Shown in pieces: positions 9,689 to 14,060 of a stretch of 14,060 nt of DNA. The stretch is taken from assembly GCA_003024985.2 (NCBI GenBank), contig PXIH01S0020798.1, one strand, 5' to 3'. The position numbers were made by a program, and so were the translations under genes. The stretch is from Euperipatoides rowelli (Eukaryota > Onychophora > Udeonychophora > Euonychophora > Peripatopsidae). Every line of letters begins with the position of its first letter. Positions within the stretch are counted from its first letter, which is position 1. The notes under the pieces were generated by a model. It had not been told where the DNA came from. It did no database searches and saw only the letters and a program-made list of their open reading frames with translations.

Positions 9689-9928
9689 CATTATGTTCAT
9701 GCAAAAGGTATTTATACAAATTACTGGAGTTTGCTACTTGCGGCTTTCTTACATTTTGCAAGTGGGCTACATATTGTGTATGGAATTCTGTTACCACAAC
9801 CATTAATAGATAAAGGTTTGTTATTGCATCATTTTTCAAGAGTGGAAGCAACAGGCCTCTTTAAATTTTCTACTGAATGTGCTGATCCAGTGTCTGCATT
9901 TATCCAAGTTTTCTCTATCTTAAAACAG
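9689..9928 (+). CDS. Candidate internal coding exon of unknown family
   Basis: An 80-codon open stretch follows an in-frame stop (9686-9688) and ends exactly at a consensus donor, aaacag/gtaagt (9929 onward), which would leave the exon in phase 0. The translation is hydrophobic at first (W-S-L-L-L-A-A-F-L-H-F around 9725-9757) and then leucine-rich and helical in character. It has an ordinary codon mix that is unusual for this AT-rich surrounding. There is no in-frame ATG, so if real it is an internal exon whose acceptor I cannot place; the tag at 9686-9688 is a weak candidate. I do not recognise the protein. No partner exon was found downstream in the window, where a minus-strand LINE relic follows. 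The frame could also be chance. Confidence 0.42.
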
Positions 9929-10029
9929 GTAAGTGAATTATTTATCCTAAATGCTGATGTTTGTCCTTTGTACAGGTAGCTTGTAATTGTTAAGACTTTA
10001 ACATAACACTTCCTATCTTATTCAACATA

Positions 10030-11030
10030 CTTACCAGTTTCTTATGAACAATCCTGTCGAAGGCTTTCTCAAAATCCACAAATTCTATGTACAGTGGCTG
10101 ATTACCATTTAAACCAGCCATGTCCAACACATGACCCAATTGAAGCTTATTTGTCACCTTTCTGAAGTTTGTAGCAAAACTATTCTGTTATCAAAATGTC
10201 CAGACAACCAAAAAAAAAACCATCTCAAAATATTTACAGCCCAGTTTTTCATTAAATAGAACAACCTTCTTATCATTAACTACTTCAACCATCCATCTTT
10301 TATTTTTGTTGGTCTAAATATGTTTAAAATTGATCTTTAATCTACAGACTACAGGGTGGTGGTCTGACTGACAGTTACATCTTGGCATTGCTTTTCAGTT
10401 TTTATATCAATTTTGGAAGTAAGGATGAAACCTACTTGGTTCTTTTATCATTCCATTTGGTGAATTCCACGTGTCATCAACTGCATTTTTTTCAAACCAG
10501 CGGTTAGAAATCTATAAATCTTAGTAGTTACCAAAAATAGGTATGTTGCCTTTATCATTTCTTTTTTCTAGTCCCTGTGAGTCGACTACTTATGTCTCTA
10601 ATTTGTCCCACTTTAGCATCCCATTCACCTATTTTTATCACAACTTTGAATTTCTTTCTTTGTAATATGTTTTCTAGCAGATTGGAGAATTGTTCAATTT
10701 CTTCCTCGTTGCTCTCCGCCATTGGCCCATTGGCGCATAGACCCGTATAATTATAAATTTATTTTCTTCTCTTCAAATCGTTTTGCACGTATTCTTTATA
10801 AAATCCTACATGCAACCCTCGTCATAATGATTCTTTCAAAATGACTACTACTCTTTTTTTCACTCCCTCTGCTGTCATTATGATAGTAATGACAGCAGAT
10901 GATAGTAATGTCTTATGTGTTTCACGTAAGGTCCCCAAGATTCTCAATATCTCATACTTTCTATGCTAGTCATTTCATTACACACAGTACCTCTGTTCTG
11001 TTACGATCTCTTACTTTCCATGTTTCAATC
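10030..11030 (-). mobile_element. RTE-like LINE relic (endonuclease to RT motif A)
   Basis: Read on the minus strand the relic shows, in order: E-T-W-K-V-R-D-R-N-R-T-E (about 10992-11027), the APE start TWNVR; M-A-E-S-N-E-E-E-I-E-Q-F (10687-10722); G-E-W-D-A-K-V-G-Q (10603-10629), equivalent to GDWNAKVG; S-D-H-H-P-V-V-C-R-L-K (10335-10367), the catalytic SDH box; and F-V-D-F-E-K-A-F-D-R-I (within 10035-10097), RT motif A. These signatures resemble the RTE/BovB group. Frameshifts and stops separate all blocks. The SDH-to-motif-A distance (~240 nt) is far shorter than in intact elements, so an internal deletion is likely. RT motifs after A are absent; the relic ends near 10030. It is unrelated in sequence to the left-hand LINE array. 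Confidence 0.72.
10869..10898. repeat. Perfect 12-bp-arm palindrome
   Basis: Arms ctgctgtcatta (10869-10880) and taatgacagcag (10887-10898) are exact reverse complements around a 6-base loop tgatag. The word atgatagtaatg also occurs twice in direct orientation here (10880-10891 and 10899-10910). The structure sits inside the RTE-like relic, between its first and later endonuclease blocks. It may be a tiny palindromic insertion or a templated rearrangement. Confidence 0.85.
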
Positions 11031-11084
11031 TTAATACCTCTATTCCTTTTTTCATATTCTGTTAATCATTTAATGCTACTTTAA

Positions 11085-11250
11085 AAGTCTGGAAGAATTT
11101 GTTGAGGGAAGCACTTGCCGTAATGATAATACTGTAGCTAATTGTAAATCCTCTGGATTTTCTTAGACTTCCAGAAAAAAGATTTAATTGGTGAAGATAA
11201 CACTGCCAACTAGTTTCACTAGAATCGAACGTTTTAAATCTTTTTACGGA
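11085..11250 (-). pseudogene. Possible LTR-retrotransposon gag-like remnant
   Basis: The minus strand reads F-D-S-S-E-T-S-W-Q-C-Y-L-H-Q-L (about 11192-11236). In another frame it continues N-P-E-D-L-Q-L-A-T-V-L-S-L-R (about 11107-11148). This recalls the F-(D/N)-G-x-x-S-W-x-x-Y-x-x-Q-F ... A-x-x-L-x-x-S-L-R-G pattern of Ty3/Gypsy-type capsid regions. The match is short, needs a frameshift, and no protease or pol remnant lies nearby. It abuts the RTE-like relic in the same orientation, so it might instead be unrelated sequence of that element. Confidence 0.3.
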
Positions 11251-11269
11251 ATACATTCCCAAAACTTTT

Positions 11270-11905
11270 TAAAATTACTATTATACTTGTATAATGTAAT
11301 TTATCTCATCACCATCTTGGTCATAAATTGGACAGCATACATAAATAAAATATGACACTAGTGTAACTATGAAAAGGGTATATAAAATTTAATACAAGCT
11401 GACATTTAGCCAAATTAGGCTTATTTGTAGACTTCCGTTCTTCAGCCAACTTAAAACGTAACTAACAGGCACAGTATACTACTAATAAAACTTATGTATC
11501 AGAATAAAGATAAAATATTCTAACTAAAGAATATTACTATTAACACTTAGCCTACTGTATTTACAAAACAAATAACCAACTATTCGGAGGATAATCATTA
11601 TGTTACGGAACGATCACCTGAATGAACTATACATGACCTATGTGTATGTGTGGCAATTAAGTGCAGGATAATATCATTGGACTATTTTGCTGTATGTAAA
11701 TACATAAAAACTATCAAAGCTATAGCAGTATTGACTATTATTGCTAGGTCAATACTTGACAGATACATTGTAATATTAAATGAAGATAATATATTAACAT
11801 ACAGTAATAAAACATAATGATTTTATGTTACATATTTCAGCAGTGTCAACATGCTAGGATAAGTCTGGTACTTGATTTTTTAAAAAAAAGATAATGAAAT
11901 CTCTA
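11270..11905. other. AT-rich sequence downstream of the P2X7-type gene
   Basis: No open frame, repeat family or RNA gene recognised. As seen from the minus-strand gene this is the region just after its stop codon, so it may hold the 3' untranslated region and transcript end. A TTTAAT (minus-strand ATTAAA) at 11388-11393 is one possible distal poly(A) signal. Confidence 0.4.
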
Positions 11906-11911
11906 TTTATT
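11906..11911 (-). terminator. Candidate poly(A) signal AATAAA
   Basis: The minus strand reads AATAAA starting five bases after the stop codon of the P2X7-type gene. If used, the 3' untranslated region would be extremely short, so a more distal signal is equally possible. In AT-rich DNA such hexamers are frequent by chance. Confidence 0.3.
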
Positions 11912-11915
11912 CTCT

Positions 11916-12075
11916 CTACTGCCATACAGGATACTTAAATCCTGTATAATGTGTTGAGGGAAACTCTTGACGTATTCGTGCCACAACACATGAAGGTAGT
12001 GGAACTCTAACATGTCTGCCCAGGAAATGCCAACACCATCTTACTAGTTGACGAAATGCTATATGCCTATATCTC
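11916..12075 (-). CDS. Terminal exon of a P2X7 C-terminal-domain-like protein
   Basis: Fifty-two codons plus a TAG stop follow a good acceptor (ttatttttag) in phase 2. The peptide starts R-Y-R-H-I-A-F-R-Q-L-V-R-W-C-W and continues through R-V-P-L-P-S-C-V-V-A-R-I-R to Y-T-G-F-K-Y-P near the end. This matches the last part of the P2X7 cytosolic ballast domain and its invertebrate relatives: x-Y-R-H-x-A-(Y/F)-R ... L-P-S-C-x-x-x-(R/K)-I-R-x-x-F-P ... (Y)-(S/T)-G-F. The conserved cysteines of R-W-C-W and L-P-S-C are present; in P2X7 cysteines of this domain take part in zinc binding. No internal stop or frameshift is seen, so the exon looks functional. The splice phase fits the exon at 12761-12985 exactly. 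Whether the protein is a channel or a channel-less domain protein cannot be told from this window. Confidence 0.88.
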
Positions 12076-12760
12076 CTAAAAATAATTAAAAACGAAATAT
12101 TAGTTATAAAATAAGTAATAGCAATAGTTTTGTCATTTCTAATAGTTAGAGGGTGTAATATTTCTAGCTTTTAAAAACAATATTTGAATTAAAATACTGT
12201 ATAGCCTACCGGTATTCATAATATGGGAGAAAATATTTATTGTTATTGTTACAATGCCTCAGAAGTTATAATCCACAATTGTTATTTTTATTTGTGCTTA
12301 GAGTTAATGCATCAGAATTTGTAAAAAAAAAATTTAGCTTAGTGTAGAAACTCCCAAATACCAATCACTCAACTTACTGTAATTAATGTTTATTCTGGAG
12401 TACGGTAGTTCAACAATATATTTGCAAACTAAGAAATATGAATTAAGGAGATTACTGTGCAAAATTGTAGTGGTTAACTGTGAGTTATACAAAACTTAAC
12501 TAAAAATGATCTTGCATAATTTTAACCACTGAATCTGTTGCGATAACCACACGTTTAGGGCTAATAAAGTTTTGACAGAAATAAATAAATCTGTTGTAAT
12601 AATATAGGGAAATCAATAGTTGATTTTTTAATAATGCATTATGAGAATTTTGAATGATGAGCTGACTCAAATTTAAGTAGGCTAGTAAAATATATTTGAC
12701 TATTTGCATCCCTGATGCCGACAAAAATATTTAAGGTGATATAATGGGGGTCATACGTAC
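12076..12760 (-). other. Phase-2 intron inside the P2X7-type domain
   Basis: The 685-bp minus-strand intron starts gtacgtatg after ...tttga (12761) and ends ttatttttag (12076). It interrupts a codon that becomes GAG (Glu) when spliced, just before the R-Y-R-H block. No other gene is supported inside. A short open stretch at 12500-12590, preceded by acaacag, is discussed as a doubtful exon-like remnant. Confidence 0.75.
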
Positions 12761-12985
12761 TCAAACATTGGTTTGTTATGCTTAATTTTGTACTGATGAC
12801 GGTACTGGTAATAGGCTATTTCCAGTGCCCATACATTCAAGCAGCCTCCTTGAAATCCTCGATTTACGGTAATACAGCTAGGAGGTTCACCGTCATGAAC
12901 AAGAGGTTCTAGCTTAGTAGCAACCATTGGAATATCTTTACAACATTGGCTATCCTCTTGGTTTGTCATGGCCACACAACTGCAC
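12761..12985 (-). CDS. Penultimate exon of a P2X7 C-terminal-domain-like protein
   Basis: 225 bases, bounded by an acceptor tatgtag/g (exon starts at 12985) and a donor tttga/gtacgt (exon ends at 12761), phase 2 at both ends. The first residues are C-S-C-V-A-M, then S-Q-C-C-K-D-I-P, a linker with G-E-P-P-S-C-I-T-V-N-R-G-F-Q, then C-L-N-V-W-A-L-E-I-A-Y-Y-Q-Y-R. This is the first half of the P2X7 ballast-type domain: W-C-x-C ... C-C-x-(E/D)-I ... C-I-T ... F-x-x-x-C-L-x-x-x-x-L. Compared with the usual C-x-C-G-x-C-x-x-M, the start lacks about three residues. The preceding exon is expected to end in two bases of a codon; TG would restore the conserved tryptophan. That exon was not found up to 14060. 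An ATG at 12968-12970 is in frame, but lies inside the cysteine motif and is unlikely to be the true start. Confidence 0.86.
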
Positions 12986-14060
12986 CTACATAATTTAAAA
13001 GATGAACATTCATTATTATTTAATGTTTAACTCAAAATTTTGGGCAAAAGTGAGCATTTGGTTTCTTGGTTGATATGTGGTAGGCCTATATTTGCTTGGC
13101 ATAGCCTATCTCTATTAATAGAACTGAGACTACACATGTAACTTTAAACTGTCTTATTGTCTACTCAAACAGCAAACCACATTATCACATTGGGCTATGT
13201 CTAATTACAAATTTTGCATCTGTCAATTTTATTAAAGATTAGAACCACACCTGATGGGAAATTCAACTAAAAGATCATTTTTGCATAAAAAAAATAAATA
13301 AAAACAAAATACAATTATTAGTATGGTATTCAAATGACGGATATTACCAAATATTATTGCTGGAATAGCTTCAAATCCAAAGTTCTCGTTATTAAAAAAA
13401 ATTAGTTTGGACTTTAAAAATGTATTGCCAGTCTAAGGCCTTTGCAATAATTCTATAAATTGATGAACAAGGTCAAAATTAAATAATCAACCTTGTGGAA
13501 TCCAGTAATTCCTAAGGGTAGTGGGAAGAGGTGAGGGAATATGAGTGCAAACACTAGGGAATGTATTTTTTATTAGTATTGTTTTTATTTTTGGAGTGGG
13601 GGAGTTTAAGGAAATATATTAACTAATTTTACATCGTTTACCAAATTTACTCAAAATTTATGCCATTTAAAGCTAGCGGCTACTCTCTTTAAAAATTGCT
13701 AGTAGGCTACTTCCTAACTTGCTTTGTAAAATAGTTTAATAAAACCAATCAATGTTAAGAGGCTTGCTAGTTGTGTTTACTTTGTGAAGCGAATGAAATA
13801 ACTAATCAAAACACTACAATAAAATATTGTATTAATTAGACATACCGTATTACTAGATTTCATTTGACTGTAAAAAAAAAAATTAAATAGCTAAAGCTAT
13901 TATAACAAATAGGCTAAATAAATAGGCTACTAGCTAATAGCCTAGATCTAGAAAAATAGAATAACAAGACATTTGGCAAATTTAATTAACACTTTCACTG
14001 CCACAATATATAACATTGATTACATATCAGGCTAAATATAATATTTTATTATATTCTTTT
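12986..14060. other. AT-rich sequence upstream of the P2X7-type exons, no exon recognised
   Basis: On the minus strand this precedes the penultimate exon and should be intron or promoter sequence of the same gene. I searched it for the W-C-x-C end expected of the preceding exon, for P2X transmembrane or ATP-binding motifs, and for an acidic N-terminal segment, and found none. Short words TAGGCTA/TAGCCTA recur many times, especially at 13690-13950. One pyrimidine-rich tract ending in ttag on the minus strand (about 13516-13545) resembles an acceptor, but only a tiny open stretch follows. Confidence 0.45.

Noticed and set aside
9666-9851. Minus-strand open frame overlapping the candidate exon
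   Set aside because: No splice borders or motifs; the plus-strand reading ends at a consensus donor and is the better candidate.
10899-11084. 61-codon plus-strand open frame
   Set aside because: Antisense to the RTE-like relic, whose TWNVR-like endonuclease start is read on the other strand.
13516-13545. Minus-strand pyrimidine-rich tract ending in ttag, possible acceptor of the missing upstream exon
   Set aside because: Only about 20 bases stay open before a poor donor (gttgat), and the translation lacks the expected tryptophan-cysteine end.

Overview
This is an AT-rich animal nuclear sequence. It has intron-split coding exons with GT...AG borders, no bacterial operon structure, and several layers of decayed transposons. 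The transposon mix (an APE-type LINE, an RTE-like LINE, a BED-finger hAT) and a gene with the P2X7-type cytosolic C-terminal domain suggest an invertebrate metazoan, perhaps an arthropod or chelicerate. Nothing here fixes the taxon.

Left part (about 410-8822): a head-to-tail array of one APE-type non-LTR retrotransposon, all on the + strand. Unit A (about 640-3850) carries endonuclease and reverse-transcriptase remnants and the 3' untranslated region. Unit B (about 3851-4029) is a miniature unit holding only the first ~36 bp of the truncated element plus the last ~130 bp. Unit C (about 4030-8822) starts at exactly the same truncation point as B. Both long units are riddled with stops and frameshifts. 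Both also lack one aspartate codon of the catalytic [YF]ADD box, so they descend from a copy that was already inactive. Unit C was later split by a 2.0-kb hAT DNA transposon (6203-8237) with 10-bp terminal inverted repeats, a 6-bp target duplication (the empty site is preserved in unit A) and a decayed minus-strand BED-finger hAT transposase.

Middle part (about 8823-11270): AT-rich spacer, one candidate plus-strand coding exon of unknown family ending in a consensus GTAAGT donor (9689-9928), a minus-strand RTE-like LINE relic carrying endonuclease motifs and RT motif A (about 10030-11030), a perfect 12-bp-arm palindrome inside that relic, and a weak gag-like remnant.

Right part (about 11900-14060): the only confidently recognised host gene, on the minus strand. 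Two exons (12761-12985, then 11916-12075) with matching splice phases encode a zinc-cysteine domain homologous to the cytosolic C-terminal ('ballast') domain of the P2X7 receptor, ending in a stop codon. Its upstream exons were not found and probably lie beyond position 14060. No system of interacting genes is visible. The most notable items are the P2X7-type domain gene and the tandem LINE array with a deletion-derived mini-unit and a nested hAT.
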